Below, piece by piece: positions 26,475 through 26,603 of a stretch of DNA of 26,603 bases (its first letter is position 1; each line of letters starts with the position of its first letter). The notes below the pieces were generated by a model. It saw nothing but the letters and a program-made list of their open reading frames with translations, was not told where the DNA came from and did not search any database. Both the position numbers and the translations under genes were made by a program. The stretch is from NCBI GenBank assembly GCA_048213135.1, contig PS015139.1, positions 49,922 to 76,524 of the forward strand, given 5' to 3'. The stretch comes from Reclinomonas americana ATCC 50394. Taxonomy: Eukaryota; Jakobida; Jakobea; Jakobida.

Positions 26475-26603
26475 GAGAAGCGAGGGGAGGGAGGGAGGGG
26501 GAGGGAGAGGGAGGGGGGAGGGAGGAGGGAGGGGGAGGGAGGGGAGGGAGAGGGAGGGAGAGGGGGAGAGGAGGGAGGGAGGAGGGAGGGAGGAAGGAGG
26601 AGG
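26475..26603. repeat. GGGAGG-type purine repeat
   Basis: G-rich simple sequence to the end of the window. On the minus strand it is a long CCCTCC polypyrimidine tract just before the presumed acceptor of the first visible PH-C2 exon, which fits intronic sequence. Confidence 0.9.

Overview
The window is nuclear DNA from a GC-rich, intron-rich, probably unicellular eukaryote. I cannot assign a lineage. The evidence is: GT-AG introns whose phases chain exactly over 15-17 exons; eukaryotic signalling domains (DH/RhoGEF, PH, C2, IQ, ubiquitin-like); long (GA)n, (CA)n and (CT)n tracts in introns and intergenic DNA; and no prokaryotic gene packing. It is a draft assembly with seven N runs: 2598-2617, 4504-4523, 4993-5968, 11435-11463, 18127-18159, 18926-19886 and 22581-23077. 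At least one contig is placed backwards, and sequence beside three gap edges looks like pyrosequencing noise.

Layout: 1-967 simple repeats. 968-1895 (minus): two phase-matched exons of an unrecognised gene. 1896-2791: GA-rich intergenic DNA. 2792-8553 (plus): a large NLR-like gene encoding a ubiquitin-like domain, a DZIP3-like HEPN domain with an RNxxxH motif, a NACHT NTPase, pentapeptide repeats and 14 WD40 repeats. The distal NACHT segment (4524-4992) lies in reverse orientation between two gaps. 8554-8760: out-of-frame acidic and helical coding-like remnants. 8761-10000: repeats and a promoter-like stretch. 10005-11215: a tandemly repeated module, two copies open and one decayed. 11216-11917: (CA)n tracts and a gap. 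11918-21007 (plus): a 17-exon IQ-DH-PH-PH Rho guanine-nucleotide exchange factor (1133 residues visible, 5' end unresolved). 21061-26457 (minus): a 15-exon PH-C2 protein (664 residues visible, 5' end beyond the window). These last two genes converge tail to tail, with stop codons 53 bp apart.

Functionally, the NACHT gene has the architecture of a self/non-self or damage sensor: an NTPase switch, a WD40 sensor array and a HEPN RNase-type effector. The RhoGEF and PH-C2 genes belong to membrane-proximal small-GTPase or phosphoinositide signalling. Nothing in the sequence ties the three into one pathway.

Introns are bimodal. Most are 54-72 nt; the few long ones are inflated by microsatellites and minisatellites. 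An unusual share of donors carries T at +3 (GTTTG, GTTGCG, GTTGAG), and recognising this resolved apparent frameshifts in both long genes.
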